Positions 46,062 through 55,930 of a DNA stretch of 64,000 bases are shown in pieces. Both the position numbers and the translations under genes were made by a program. The notes beneath the pieces are model-generated. The model searched no databases. It was not told the origin of the DNA and saw nothing but the letters and a program-made list of their open reading frames with translations. The DNA comes from Planotetraspora sp. A-T 1434 (lineage in GTDB: Bacteria; Actinomycetota; Actinomycetes; Streptosporangiales; Streptosporangiaceae): positions 34,093-98,092 of the forward strand of contig NZ_JAOEGB010000029.1 in the NCBI RefSeq assembly GCF_025420585.1. Direction: 5' to 3'. Every line of letters starts with the position of its first letter. Positions within the stretch are counted from its first letter, which is position 1.

Positions 46062-47177
46062 CTACACGATCACCAGGTCGCGCGTCGTGTTGTTCAGCCG
46101 CTCGCCGGCCGTCTCGCCGCAGATGACGATGTCCTCGATCCGCGCGCCGTGCCGGCCGGCCAGGTAGATTCCCGGTTCGACCGAGAAGGCGTAGCCCGGC
46201 CGCAGCGGCTCGGTGTTGCCGGAGACGATGTACGGCTCCTCGTGGGTCTCCAGGCCGATGCCGTGGCCGGTCCGGTGGATGAAGTAGTCGCCGAAGCCCG
46301 CCTCCGCGATCACCTCGCGGGCGGCGGCGTCCACGGACTCACAGGTCACACCCGGCCGCACGTGGGCGCAAGCGGCCTCCTGGGCGCGCTTGAGCACCTC
46401 GTAGTAGGCGACGAACTCCGCCGGGGCCTCCCCCACGCAGTAGACCCTTGTGGAGTCGGAGCAGTAGCCGCTCGGCATCGTCCCGCCGATGTCGACGACG
46501 ACGGGCTCTCCCGGCTGGATCACCCGGTCGGACAGCTCATGGTGGGGGCTCGCGCCGTTCGGCCCCGACCCGACGATCACGAAGTCGACGGTGGCGTGCC
46601 CGGCGGCGACGATCGCCTCGGCGATGTCCTTGCCGACCTCCCGCTCCGTCCGCCCGGCCTTCAGGAACGCCGGCACCTGGCTGTGGACGGCGTCGATCGC
46701 GGCCCCCGCCTCGGCCAGCGCCGCGGCCTCCGCGGGCGACTTGCGCATGCGCAGCCCGCCCAGCACGCTGCCGGCCAGCACCTGCTCGGCCCCCGGCATC
46801 GCGGCGCGGAACCGCAGCGACTGCATCGCCCACATCCGGTCCGCCAGGCCGACCTTCGCGATGGGGCCCAGCCGCCGCGCCACCTCGGCGTACGGATCCT
46901 CCGTCTCGTTCCAGGCGACGAACTCGATGCCCAGCCGGGAGGCGGGCGAATGCTCGGCGGCCGCGAGCTCGAGTCGCGGCACGACGAGGAACGGCTCCCC
47001 CGAGGCCGGTACGGCCAGGCAGGTCAGGCGCTCCAGCGGCATGGCGTCGTAGCCGGTGACGTAGCGCAGATCGGGGCCGGGGGTCAGCAGCAGGGCGTCG
47101 AGTCCGGAGCCGGCGGTCGCCTCGCGGACGTCGGCCAGCCGGGTCACGGGATAAAGGTCAGAGGACGTCGGTGTCAC
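46062..47177 (-). CDS. M24 family Xaa-Pro aminopeptidase
   Basis: 371 aa from GTG 47177, with TAGATT 7 nt upstream (leaderless). N-terminal creatinase-like domain, then a pita-bread fold with all five metal ligands: Asp in VVDIGG, Asp in CSDSTR, His in HRTGHGIGLE, Glu in SVEPGIY and Glu in ARIEDIV. Cleaves N-terminal residues next to proline, in the cytoplasm. Convergent side: acyl-CoA dehydrogenase is downstream on the same strand. Confidence 0.9.
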   Translation of the reverse strand: MTPTSSDLYPVTRLADVREATAGSGLDALLLTPGPDLRYVTGYDAMPLERLTCLAVPASGEPFLVVPRLELAAAEHSPASRLGIEFVAWNETEDPYAEVARRLGPIAKVGLADRMWAMQSLRFRAAMPGAEQVLAGSVLGGLRMRKSPAEAAALAEAGAAIDAVHSQVPAFLKAGRTEREVGKDIAEAIVAAGHATVDFVIVGSGPNGASPHHELSDRVIQPGEPVVVDIGGTMPSGYCSDSTRVYCVGEAPAEFVAYYEVLKRAQEAACAHVRPGVTCESVDAAAREVIAEAGFGDYFIHRTGHGIGLETHEEPYIVSGNTEPLRPGYAFSVEPGIYLAGRHGARIEDIVICGETAGERLNNTTRDLVIV

Positions 47178-47400
47178 GGGACCCAATCTAGCGAGATACC
47201 GCCCTATGACCACACCCAGGTCACGGCCCCGGAGGCTACCCGGTCGCGACGGCCGGCCCGAGCAAGGGCATTGGTCTTTCTCCACCTGGATAGAAGAAAA
47301 GCCAACCCGAGTGACATCCACCGCTGCTACGCTCCGCGTTAAGACGCTCACTATGCGTTTAACATATGTCCGGATTCACGGTGTTTTGAGAGCGAGTTAC

Positions 47401-48909
47401 ATGGTCGGCGTAGCGGGCGGCCCACAGCCACCCCTCCCCCCCGCGGACGACCGCGAACCGGGCGCCCCGCCCGGCGTCGCATCCGGCGTCAGGTCAGGTG
47501 CCATATCCGGCGCCATATCGGGTGCCGTGTCCGGCGTCTTGTCCGCCGGCGCCCTTCGCGACCTGCCCGAGGACGGGTCCGCGACGCCGTTCGGGGAGGT
47601 CCTGGACGGCACGTCCGGCGGCGGCTCGGCACCGCGCGCGGAGAGCCTGCGGCACCTCCGGGTCCGGCTCGCGCACAACCACGGCTCCCGGCTGCTCGCC
47701 CACGCTCAGCGGCTGGGCAACATGGGCTGGAGCGAGTGGAACCTGAACACCGGCGAGACCGCCTGGTCCGACCACATGTACGTGATCTTCGGCAGGGACG
47801 CCGAGCAGGGCCCCATCCGGCTGCACGACCTCCCCAAGCACGCCGAGCCCTCGGACCGGCCCGTGCTCGACAACCTCGTCTCCAGGGTGACCAGGGGCGA
47901 GCAGCCGGTCCACGCGGAGTTCCGGATACGCAAAGGCGGGGGCATCCGGAACCTGCGGGCCGTCCTGGAACCCGCGGCCTCGGGGGTCCACGGGATCATC
48001 CAGGACATCACGGGACGGCGCCAGGCCGAGCAGATCATGTCAGAATCCAAGCGGCAACTGCTCGAGGTGCGCGAGCAGGCCGCGGAGGAGCGCCACATCA
48101 CGCTGGCGCTCCGCGACGCGATCCTGCCCGAGCCTGGCGCCTCTTTGGCCCTCCCGTACGCGCGGATCGCGGTCCGCTACGTGCCCGCCGAGAAGGCGGC
48201 CAGCCTCGGCGGCGACTGGTACGAGGCGGCCCGGCTCCCCGACGGCCGGATGTTCCTCGCCGTCGGAGACGTGTCGGGTCACGGGCTGCCCGCCATCGCG
48301 GAGATGGCGCAACTCCGGCACGCGCTCGTGGGGCTGACCATGACCGGCGCCTCCCCGGACCGGCTGCTGGCCTGGCTCAACGCCCTCGTCCTCAACCGGC
48401 TCGACGACACCACCGCCACGGTGGTGTGCGGCTACTTCGACCCGCCCACGCGGCTGTTCACCTGGGCGCAGGCGGGCCACCTGCCGCCCATCCTGGTGCG
48501 GCGTGGGATCGCGGGCCAGCTCGCCGCACCCCACGGCGTCGTGCTCGGCGCCACGTCCGGCGTGCCGTACACGGTGGCGGAGACCCGGTTGGAGCCGGGC
48601 GACCTGCTGCTGATGTTCAGCGACGGGCTGATCGAGCGGCGGTCACGCGACATCGGCGACGGCCTCGCCCTCACCCTGCAGGCCGCCGGAGCCGCCGCCG
48701 CGCACCACCAGGACGATCCGGTCACAGATCCCGGCACCAGCCTCGACGCCAGCCTCGACGCCGGTCTGGACGCCCGTCTGGACGCCCGTCTGGACGCCGG
48801 CCTCGACCGGCTGATCGAAGCGATCGGCGGCCCCAACCCGGAGGACGACACCTGCCTCCTGGCCGTCAGCGTCCTCGGCGGCGACCGGAATCCCGGAGCC
48901 GAGAGGTAA
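47401..48909 (+). CDS. PAS-containing SpoIIE-type protein phosphatase (PP2C)
   Basis: 502 aa from ATG 47401; an in-frame ATG at 47352 is possible. The N-terminal 75 residues have SGAISGAISGAVSG repeats. A PAS fold follows at about 95-205 (MGWSEWNLNTGE, ending GIIQDITGRR). SpoIIE/PP2C domain at about 235-500 with metal ligands in GGDWYEA, VGDVSGHG and SDGLIE. A 12-bp repeat (48739-48807) inserts LDA/LDARLDA repeats before the last helix. Such proteins dephosphorylate anti-sigma-factor antagonists in the partner-switching stress response; the partners are not here. No kinase domain present. Confidence 0.9.
   Translation: MVGVAGGPQPPLPPADDREPGAPPGVASGVRSGAISGAISGAVSGVLSAGALRDLPEDGSATPFGEVLDGTSGGGSAPRAESLRHLRVRLAHNHGSRLLAHAQRLGNMGWSEWNLNTGETAWSDHMYVIFGRDAEQGPIRLHDLPKHAEPSDRPVLDNLVSRVTRGEQPVHAEFRIRKGGGIRNLRAVLEPAASGVHGIIQDITGRRQAEQIMSESKRQLLEVREQAAEERHITLALRDAILPEPGASLALPYARIAVRYVPAEKAASLGGDWYEAARLPDGRMFLAVGDVSGHGLPAIAEMAQLRHALVGLTMTGASPDRLLAWLNALVLNRLDDTTATVVCGYFDPPTRLFTWAQAGHLPPILVRRGIAGQLAAPHGVVLGATSGVPYTVAETRLEPGDLLLMFSDGLIERRSRDIGDGLALTLQAAGAAAAHHQDDPVTDPGTSLDASLDAGLDARLDARLDAGLDRLIEAIGGPNPEDDTCLLAVSVLGGDRNPGAER
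48739..48807. repeat. 12-bp tandem repeat in the SpoIIE gene
   Basis: Five full units plus a partial one of AGCCTCGACGCC/CGTCTGGACGCC, keeping the frame and coding (S/G/R)LDA. Confidence 0.9.
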
Positions 48910-48961
48910 GGGGAGCACGAACCGGCGCGCGGGGCGGGGCGGCAGGCGCGACAATGGACGG

Positions 48962-49864
48962 GTGCTGCTGCTACTCGACACACCGTCGCTCTACTTCCGC
49001 GCGTTCTACGGGATCCCGGAGTCGATCACCGCGCCGGACGGCACGCCGGTCAACGCCGTCCGCGGGCTCATCGACATGATCGCCACCCTGGTCCGCGATC
49101 ACTCCCCCACCGAGCTCGTGGCCTGCATGGACGCCGACTGGCGGCCGGCCTTCCGGGTCGCCGCCATCCCGACGTACAAGACGCACCGGGTGGCGAGCGG
49201 CAACGAGGAGGAGGTCCCCGACACGCTGGCACCCCAGGTCCCCGTCATCGAGGAGGTCCTCGCCGCCCTCGGCATCGCCAGCTTCGGGGTCCCCGGTTAC
49301 GAGGCGGACGACGTCATCGGCACGCTGGCGACCCAGGCGACCGGCGCGGTGGACATCGTCACCGGTGACCGGGATCTGTTCCAGCTCGTCGATGACGCGA
49401 AACCCTGCCGCGCCCTTTACACAGTAAGGGGCATTCGTAACCTTCAGCTGGTCGATGAGGCTTTCGTCACGGCCAAGTACGGCATTCCCGGCCGGGCGTA
49501 CGCCGACTTCGCCACCCTGCGCGGCGACCCGAGCGACGGCCTGCCAGGCGTCCCCGGCATCGGCGAGAAGACCGCGGCGGCGCTGATCACCCGGTTCGGC
49601 TCGCTTCCCGCGCTGCTTGCCGCGCTCGACAGCGGCACGGCCGACGGCTTCCCCGCCGGGGCGCGCACCAAGCTGGCGGCGGCCCGCGACTACCTCGCGG
49701 TGGCGCCGGCGGTGGTCAAGGTGGCCCACGACGCGCCGGTCCCCGACATCGACCTCACCTGCCCGGCCAAGCCCCGCGACCCCGAGCGCCTGGTCGCCCT
49801 CGCCGACCGGTACGGCCTGGACAGCCCGCTGAACCGCCTGCTCGCCGTGCTCGCCGACCGGTGA
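48962..49864 (+). CDS. 5'-3' exonuclease / flap endonuclease-like
   Basis: 300 aa, GTG start with GACAAT 6 nt upstream, so likely leaderless. PIN-like 5'-3' exonuclease: LLLDTPSLYFRAFYG, CMDADWRPAFR, GYEADDVIGTLA, VTGDRDLFQLVDD, and the helix-hairpin-helix in DGLPGVPGIGEKTAAALI. It matches the N-terminal nuclease domain of Pol I as a free protein, common in actinobacteria. Role in RNA primer or flap removal. Confidence 0.9.
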   Translation: MLLLLDTPSLYFRAFYGIPESITAPDGTPVNAVRGLIDMIATLVRDHSPTELVACMDADWRPAFRVAAIPTYKTHRVASGNEEEVPDTLAPQVPVIEEVLAALGIASFGVPGYEADDVIGTLATQATGAVDIVTGDRDLFQLVDDAKPCRALYTVRGIRNLQLVDEAFVTAKYGIPGRAYADFATLRGDPSDGLPGVPGIGEKTAAALITRFGSLPALLAALDSGTADGFPAGARTKLAAARDYLAVAPAVVKVAHDAPVPDIDLTCPAKPRDPERLVALADRYGLDSPLNRLLAVLADR

Positions 49865-49889
49865 CCATGCCGCAGTGACCATGCCGCAG
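49862..49889. repeat. 14-bp direct repeat after the exonuclease gene
   Basis: GACCATGCCGCAGT twice in tandem, starting at the stop-codon region. The remaining gap to 50046 has no other feature but a -10 hexamer. Confidence 0.8.
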
Positions 49890-50034
49890 TGACCACGGGC
49901 CGCTGACCGCACCCCGGTGGGCGAGGCTCACCACGGCCCTGTGACCCGCACCGGTGGCCACGCGGGGGGGCCGGTCGCGGCCGGAACCCGGCGAGGCGAG
50001 CGTGCCGGATGCGAGTGGATCGTCCGCGCGGGAG

Positions 50035-50040
50035 TAGTTT
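50035..50040 (+). promoter_or_regulatory. putative -10 element of the RNB gene (leaderless)
   Basis: TAGTTT ending 6 nt before the GTG start at 50047. Confidence 0.45.
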
Positions 50041-50046
50041 GAGCGC

Positions 50047-51558
50047 GTGCCGCACACAACGATCCGCCTCGCGGGCCAGCGCAGGAACACGCTCACGAAC
50101 GGGCCCGCGAACGAGCCCGGCGAGCAGCCCGAGGACGGGACCGGAACCGGGACCACGGGCAGCCGCGCGGATGGGCTTCTCGACGGCTTCGCCCGCATCC
50201 GCCGCGACTTCGACCTGCCGGGCGGGTTCCCGGCCTCCGTGCTGGAGGAGGCCGGGCAGGCGGCCGGCGCTGCGCTCACCCCGGGCGAGGACCGCACCGA
50301 GCTGCCGTTCGTCACCATCGACCCACCCGGCTCCATGGACCTGGACCAGGCGCTCTGCATCGAGAAGCGGCCCGACGGCTACCGCGTCTGGTATGCCATC
50401 GCCGACGTCGCCGCGTTCGTACGGCCCGGCGGAGCGGTCGATCTGGAGGCCAGGACTCGCGGTGAGACCGTGTACCTGCCGGACTCCCGGGTCCCGCTGC
50501 ACCCGACGGTGCTCTCGGAGGGGGCGGCCAGCCTCCTCCCTGGGCAGACCCGCCCTGCGGCGCTGTGGTGCGTCGATCTCGATTCCGACGGCGAGACCGT
50601 GGGGGTCGACCTGCGCCGGGCCATGGTCCGCAGCCGCGACCGGCTCGACTATGAGACCGTGCAGGCCGCCGTGGACACCGGCACCGCCGAGGGGACGCTC
50701 AAGCTGCTCGCCGAGGTCGGGCCGCTGCTGCTGGCGCTGGAGCGGGCCCGGGGCGGGGTGACCCTGCCGACGCCCGAGCAGGAGGTGGTCCCGGACGGCG
50801 ACGGCTACGTGGTGGAGTTCCGCGCGTCGCTGCCCTGCGAGGCCTGGAACGCGCAGATCTCCCTGCTCACCGGCATGTCGGCGGCGCAGCTCATGCTCGA
50901 CGCGGGCGTGGGGGTGCTGCGGATCCTGCCGGAGGCCGGGCCGCAGGACCTCGCGAAGGTCCGCAGGGTGGCCGCCGCACTGGGCGTGCCATGGCCCGAC
51001 GGGGCGTCCTACGGCGAAGTCGTCCACGGGCTAGACCCCAAGATCCCCGGCCACGCGGCCTTCCTGCACGAGTCCACGATCCTGCTGCGGGGCGCGGCCT
51101 ACGCCTCGTTCAACGGCTCTCCGCCGGCGCATGCCGCGCACGCCGCCGTGGCCGCGCCGTACGCGCACGTGACGGCGCCGCTGCGACGGCTGGTCGACCG
51201 GTACGCCACCGAGGTCTGCCTGGCGGTCGCGGCGGGCGAGCCGGTTCCCGAGCGGGTCGAGGAGGCGCTGGTCGTGCTGCCCGAGCAGATGGCGGTGTCC
51301 GGCAGGCGGGCGGCCGGCGTCGAGCGGGCCTGCGTGGACCTGGTCGAGGCGGCCGTCCTGCGGCACCGGGTGGGCGACCTGTTCGACGCAGTCGTCATCG
51401 ACGTCGACGAGGGCAAGCCCGGCGGGCAGGTCCAGGTCACCGAGCCCGCGGTGATCGCCCGCTGCGACGGGGACCGTCTGCCGCTCGGGGAGCGGGTCCG
51501 GGTGCGGCTCACACGTGCCGAGCCCGGGACTCGCGAGGTCCGGTTCACCCTGGCCTGA
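50047..51558 (+). CDS. RNB-domain ribonuclease (RNase II/R family)
   Basis: 503 aa. Residues 85-400 are an RNB catalytic domain with IDPPGSMDLDQAL (metal-binding aspartates) and YAIADVAAFV. The C-terminal part resembles an S1-like/OB segment. The first 55 residues are low-complexity. It lacks N-terminal cold-shock domains, so it is a short actinobacterial form. It should degrade RNA 3'-5'. No partner in the neighbourhood. Confidence 0.9.
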   Translation: MPHTTIRLAGQRRNTLTNGPANEPGEQPEDGTGTGTTGSRADGLLDGFARIRRDFDLPGGFPASVLEEAGQAAGAALTPGEDRTELPFVTIDPPGSMDLDQALCIEKRPDGYRVWYAIADVAAFVRPGGAVDLEARTRGETVYLPDSRVPLHPTVLSEGAASLLPGQTRPAALWCVDLDSDGETVGVDLRRAMVRSRDRLDYETVQAAVDTGTAEGTLKLLAEVGPLLLALERARGGVTLPTPEQEVVPDGDGYVVEFRASLPCEAWNAQISLLTGMSAAQLMLDAGVGVLRILPEAGPQDLAKVRRVAAALGVPWPDGASYGEVVHGLDPKIPGHAAFLHESTILLRGAAYASFNGSPPAHAAHAAVAAPYAHVTAPLRRLVDRYATEVCLAVAAGEPVPERVEEALVVLPEQMAVSGRRAAGVERACVDLVEAAVLRHRVGDLFDAVVIDVDEGKPGGQVQVTEPAVIARCDGDRLPLGERVRVRLTRAEPGTREVRFTLA

Positions 51559-51587
51559 CGGAGACCCAGACCGGACCAGCCGAGCGC

Positions 51588-51632
51588 CAGGTGGCGGCGG
51601 GGGGCGGCGGGGGGCGGCGGGGGGCGCGGCAC
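51588..51632. repeat. GC-rich tandem repeat between RNB and DUF429 genes
   Basis: GGCGGCGGGG-like units repeated about four times between convergent genes. May help end transcription but forms no clear hairpin. Confidence 0.6.
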
Positions 51633-51654
51633 CGCGACGCGGACATGCCCGGTG

Positions 51655-52362
51655 TCACACCCAGATGGCGCACTCGACACCGTCGCTGAACGTCTCGGGC
51701 GGGTCCGGCAGGCGGCGGGCCCGGCCGTCGGCGACGCGCAGGGCGGTCCAGGCGGCGACGGCCGCGTCGAGGACGTCGTCGACGGCGGCCATCTCCCCGG
51801 CGGGCCCGACGTCGGCGGGCACCACGATCCCCGCGCCGGCGAGCAGGTCGCCTCGGCTGCGCGCGCCGGCCCACGTGGACTTGCGGGACGTGAGCGGCGC
51901 GCCCGCCAGCTCGGCGAAGCAGACCTCGGGATGGACCTCCACGACGCGGCGCGTCGTCCGGCGGACCCAGTGATCGACCTGTAGCAGCTTCTCCTTGAGC
52001 GCGAACGCCTGGCGGGAGATCCCTTCCCCGGCGAGCCGCCGGTTGGCCTCCACCGCCGATACATGGTCGTCCGCCTCCAGCGCGGCGCGGACCGGGGTCA
52101 TGAACACCGAGGGCCACCGCCGGCCCACGGCCTGCCGGGCGAGCACGTCAGCCCGCCGCCGTCCCCGGTCGGGCAGGCCGATCGGCATGTCGACGGCCAC
52201 GACACCCACTGCGCCGTCCTCGTCCGCGTCGGCGACCAGCTCGCCGATCCGGGTCCCGAAGTAGGCGCTCGGGTCGCCGTCCCCGAGCGCGATGCCGATC
52301 CATCCCGCCTTGCACGCGTCGATCCCCAGCACCCGGCCCATGAGTCCATCGTCCGCCCCCAT
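51655..52362 (-). CDS. DUF429 family protein
   Basis: 235 aa from ATG 52362 (ATG 52341 possible). RNase-H-like fold signature at the N-terminus: VLGIDACKAGWIGIAL, and VVAVDMPIGLPDRGRR with KLLQVDHWVR and VEVHPEVCFAEL further on. DUF429 proteins are suspected nucleases, but the activity is not established. Convergent with the RNB gene and divergent from the DsbA-like gene; no operon. Confidence 0.85.
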   Translation of the reverse strand: MGADDGLMGRVLGIDACKAGWIGIALGDGDPSAYFGTRIGELVADADEDGAVGVVAVDMPIGLPDRGRRRADVLARQAVGRRWPSVFMTPVRAALEADDHVSAVEANRRLAGEGISRQAFALKEKLLQVDHWVRRTTRRVVEVHPEVCFAELAGAPLTSRKSTWAGARSRGDLLAGAGIVVPADVGPAGEMAAVDDVLDAAVAAWTALRVADGRARRLPDPPETFSDGVECAIWV

Positions 52363-52475
52363 CGTGCGCCTGAGAGGAGCGCGATTGGTCAGGTGCCGGG
52401 CGAATCCCGTAACGTGGCCTGCCCGAACGTGATCATCATGGTCACCGATCCGCGAACTCGATGGGGAGGCCGATT

Positions 52476-53141
52476 GTGCCCGCGACTCGGAGGCGATTGG
52501 TCCAGTTCGCCGTGGCGGGGGTGGCCCTCGCCGTCGTCTGCGTGGGGGCGATCTCCCCGCAGTATCGGCAGCCCCTTCCGACCTCGCCGTCAGACCTGAT
52601 CACCTTGCGGCCGGACGGCACAGTCGTGATGGCGCAGGCGGGCCTGACGAAACCTCTTCTGGAGGTGTTCGAGGATTACCAGTGCCCGTACTGCCAGGAG
52701 TTCGAACGGATCAACGGCCGCACGGTCAGGGACGCCGCGATGCGGGGAGAGATCGCCGTGATCATCTACCCGTTCACGATCTTCGGCGACGACAAGCCCG
52801 TCACCCGCGCCAATTCACATCGCGCGTTGATGGCCTCCCTGTGCGTGACCGACCCGGGGAAGTGGCTGGCCTACCACGACGAGCTGTACGCCCACCAGCC
52901 CGACGAGCTGGCTGAGGGCGGGTTCCCCATCGAGGACCTGGTGGGATACGCCCGGAAGGTCGGGCTCCGGGAGGACGACTTCACCGCGTGCCTGAAGTCA
53001 CCGGAGACCTCGGAACGGGCCGACCAGGTGTCGAGGTCGGCCCGTTCCCACGGCGTCGAAGGCACGCCCACCGTGCGGCTGGACGGCAGGGACATCGACT
53101 GGAGCACGCCGTGGGCCGATGACCGGCAGCAGACGGTATGA
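52476..53141 (+). CDS. membrane-anchored DsbA-like thioredoxin-fold protein
   Basis: 221 aa from GTG 52476, chosen because GGGGAGG lies 6 nt upstream; an ATG at 52461 is in frame. Membrane helix at 9-27, then a thioredoxin fold with CPYC at 70-73 in FEDYQCPYCQEF, a helical insert, and the cis-Pro loop GVEGTPTVRLDG. Probably an exported disulfide oxidase or isomerase. Convergent with helY. Confidence 0.88.
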   Translation: MPATRRRLVQFAVAGVALAVVCVGAISPQYRQPLPTSPSDLITLRPDGTVVMAQAGLTKPLLEVFEDYQCPYCQEFERINGRTVRDAAMRGEIAVIIYPFTIFGDDKPVTRANSHRALMASLCVTDPGKWLAYHDELYAHQPDELAEGGFPIEDLVGYARKVGLREDDFTACLKSPETSERADQVSRSARSHGVEGTPTVRLDGRDIDWSTPWADDRQQTV

Positions 53142-53163
53142 CGCTGCCGGACCGGTCGGGGCT

Positions 53164-55878
53164 CTAGGCCACCGAGGAGTACGCGACGACGCCCCGCCGC
53201 ATGGCGTCGATGGCCTTGGTCGCGGTCTCGCGGACCTTGCTGCCCTTGGGCGCGGCGTCCTTGAGCTGGCCGAGCAGGTCGAGCAGCTGCTTGACCCAGC
53301 GGACGAAGTCACCCGCCGCCAGGTCGCCGTCCGTGAGCACCGCGTCGAGGCTGTGCCCCTTGGCCCACCGGAAGGCCCCCCACGCGAAGCCGAGGTCGGG
53401 CTCCCTGATGAACGACAGCCCGTGGTCCTGCTCGATGCCCTCCAGCTCGCCCCACAGGCGGACCATCGAGGCGAGGGCCTCCTTGGCCGCGCCCGCCGGG
53501 ATCTTCGGGCTGCGCGCGTCGTCCGACTGGCGCGACTCGTACACCAGCGACGACACGCACGCGGCCAGCTCGGCGGGGTCGAGCCTCTCCCATATTCCGG
53601 CGCGCAGGCACTCCGCGGTGAGCAGGTCGAGCTCGGTGTAGAGCTGGGCGAGCCGGCGGCCCTCCTCGGTGACGGTCTCGCCTTCCAGGTAGCCGAGCTG
53701 GTCGAGCACGCCGCACACCTTGTCGAAGGTGCGGGCGATCACGTGCGAGCGGCCCTCCACCCGGCGGCGCAGCGACTCGGTCTCCCTGAGCAGCTTGTGG
53801 TAGCGCTCGGCCCAGCGGGCGTGGTCCTCGCGCTCGTCGCAGCCGTGGCAGGGATGCCTGCGCAGCTCCCGCCGCAGGTGGTTGATCTCCTCGTCCTCGG
53901 TCGCGTGGTCGCGGGCCCTCGCGGGCTTGCCGAGGTCGCGGTCGCCCAGCTTGGCGTGCATCGTGGCGACGAGGTTGGCCCGCTCCTTCGGCGACCGGGC
54001 GTTGAAGTTCTTCGGGATCCTGATCTTGTCGACGGGCTCGACCGGCACCGGGAAGTCGGCGGGCGATAACCGCTTGACCTGCTTGCCCACTGTCAGCACC
54101 AACGGGGAGGGCCCCTCGCCGCGGACGTTCATCCCCGGGTCCAGCACGACGGCCAGGCCCGCCCGCCGCCCGCCGGGCACCCGGATGACGTCGCCGGGCT
54201 TCAGAACCTCCAGGGACTGTACGGCCTGCGCCCGGCGGGCCGCCCCGCGCTGACGGGACAGCTCGGCCTCGCGGTCGGACAGCCGCCTGCGCATCGCGGC
54301 GTACTCCTGGAAGTCGCCAAGGTGGCAGGTCATGGCCTCGGCGTAGCCCTCCAGGGCGTGCTCGGCCTTGCGGAGCTGCCGTGCCAGGCCCACGACCGCC
54401 CGGTCGGCCTGGAACTGGGCGAAGGAGTCCTCCAGGAGGGTCCTCGCCCGCTCGCGGCCGACCTGCCCGACGAGGTTGACCGCCATGTTGTACGACGGCT
54501 GGAAGCTGGAGCGCAGGGGGTAGGTCCGGGTGCTCGCGAGCCCGGCGACGCTCAGCGGGTCCATGCCGGGCTGCCAGACGACGACCGCGTGGCCCTCGAC
54601 ATCGATGCCGCGCCGCCCGGCCCGGCCGGTGAGCTGGGTGTACTCCCCCGGCGTCAGGTCGGCGTGGGTCTCGCCGTTCCACTTGTCGAGCTTCTCGATC
54701 ACGACGGACCTGGCGGGCATGTTGATCCCGAGCGCGAGTGTCTCGGTCGCGAACACCGCCTTGACCAGCCCCTTGGTGAACAGCTCCTCGACGACCTCCT
54801 TGAAGGCGGGGAGCATGCCGGCGTGGTGGGCGGCGAGGCCGCGCTCCAGGCAGTCGCGCCACTCCAGGTAGCCGAGGACGGCCAGGTCCTCGTCTGGGAG
54901 GTGCGCGGTCCGCTCGTCGACGATCTGGCGGATCTCGTGCCGCTCGTTCTCGTTGGTGAGCCGCAATCCGGCGTACAGGCACTGCATGACCGCGGCGTCG
55001 CAGCCCGCCCGCGAGAAGATGAAGGTGATCGCGGGGAGCAGCCCCTCGGCGTCGAGCTTCTCGATCACGTCGGCCCGGGCGGGGCCGTTGACGCGGCCGG
55101 GCCTGGAGTAGCCGCGCTTGCCGCGGGTCTGCGCCAGCCGCGCCTCGTCGCGGGAGATGCGCATCAGCGACGGGTTGATCCGCAGGGCGTCGTCGCCCTC
55201 GTTGACGAACAGGTCGTACAGCCGGTGCCCGACGAGCATGTGCTGCCACAGCGGGACCGGGCGGTGCTCATCCACGATCACCGTGGTGTCGCCCCTGACC
55301 TCGCCGAGCCACTCGCCGAACTCCTCGGCGTTGCTGACCGTCGCCGACAGCGCCACCACCCGGACCGATTCGGGCAGGTGGATGATCACCTCTTCCCAGA
55401 CCGCGCCGCGGAACCGGTCGGCGAGGTAGTGCACCTCGTCCATGACGACGTAGCCCAGCCCGGAGAGCGTGCCCGACCCGGCGTAGAGCATGTTGCGGAG
55501 GACCTCGGTCGTCATGACGACGATCGGGGCCTCGCCGTTGACGCTGTTGTCCCCGGTCAGCAGGCCCACCTTGGCCGGGCCGTACCTTCTGATCAGGTCG
55601 TTGTACTTCTGGTTCGACAGGGCCTTGATCGGCGTCGTGTAGAAGCACTTGCGGCCCTGCTCCAGGGCCAGATGGACGGCGAACTCCCCCACCACGGTCT
55701 TGCCCGACCCGGTCGGCGCGGCCACCAGCACGCCGTCACCCGCCTCCAGCGCCTGGCAGGCGTCGAGCTGGAACTCGTCCAGCTCGAAGTCGTAGAGACC
55801 GCGGAACGAGGCGAGAGCGGGTCCGTTTCCGGCTTGCTCCTCACGGAATGCGGCGTAGCGTTCCGCTGGCGTACTCAT
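53164..55878 (-). CDS. helY: DEAD/DEAH-box helicase HelY (Ski2/Mtr4-like)
   Basis: 904 aa, ATG 55878. Superfamily 2 motifs: AAPTGSGKT (Walker A), DEVHYLADRFRG (DEVH), ALSATVSN, LALGINMPARSVV and LTGRAGRRGID. The C-terminal half has the arch/DSHCT-like region. Expected RNA helicase. Conserved gene near tatA/tatC/pafBC in actinobacteria, as here. Confidence 0.92.
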   Translation of the reverse strand: MSTPAERYAAFREEQAGNGPALASFRGLYDFELDEFQLDACQALEAGDGVLVAAPTGSGKTVVGEFAVHLALEQGRKCFYTTPIKALSNQKYNDLIRRYGPAKVGLLTGDNSVNGEAPIVVMTTEVLRNMLYAGSGTLSGLGYVVMDEVHYLADRFRGAVWEEVIIHLPESVRVVALSATVSNAEEFGEWLGEVRGDTTVIVDEHRPVPLWQHMLVGHRLYDLFVNEGDDALRINPSLMRISRDEARLAQTRGKRGYSRPGRVNGPARADVIEKLDAEGLLPAITFIFSRAGCDAAVMQCLYAGLRLTNENERHEIRQIVDERTAHLPDEDLAVLGYLEWRDCLERGLAAHHAGMLPAFKEVVEELFTKGLVKAVFATETLALGINMPARSVVIEKLDKWNGETHADLTPGEYTQLTGRAGRRGIDVEGHAVVVWQPGMDPLSVAGLASTRTYPLRSSFQPSYNMAVNLVGQVGRERARTLLEDSFAQFQADRAVVGLARQLRKAEHALEGYAEAMTCHLGDFQEYAAMRRRLSDREAELSRQRGAARRAQAVQSLEVLKPGDVIRVPGGRRAGLAVVLDPGMNVRGEGPSPLVLTVGKQVKRLSPADFPVPVEPVDKIRIPKNFNARSPKERANLVATMHAKLGDRDLGKPARARDHATEDEEINHLRRELRRHPCHGCDEREDHARWAERYHKLLRETESLRRRVEGRSHVIARTFDKVCGVLDQLGYLEGETVTEEGRRLAQLYTELDLLTAECLRAGIWERLDPAELAACVSSLVYESRQSDDARSPKIPAGAAKEALASMVRLWGELEGIEQDHGLSFIREPDLGFAWGAFRWAKGHSLDAVLTDGDLAAGDFVRWVKQLLDLLGQLKDAAPKGSKVRETATKAIDAMRRGVVAYSSVA

Positions 55879-55930
55879 AGCGCCACCCTACCGATATCCG
55901 GATTCCGGGCCGCCCTCCGACATGATCTCG

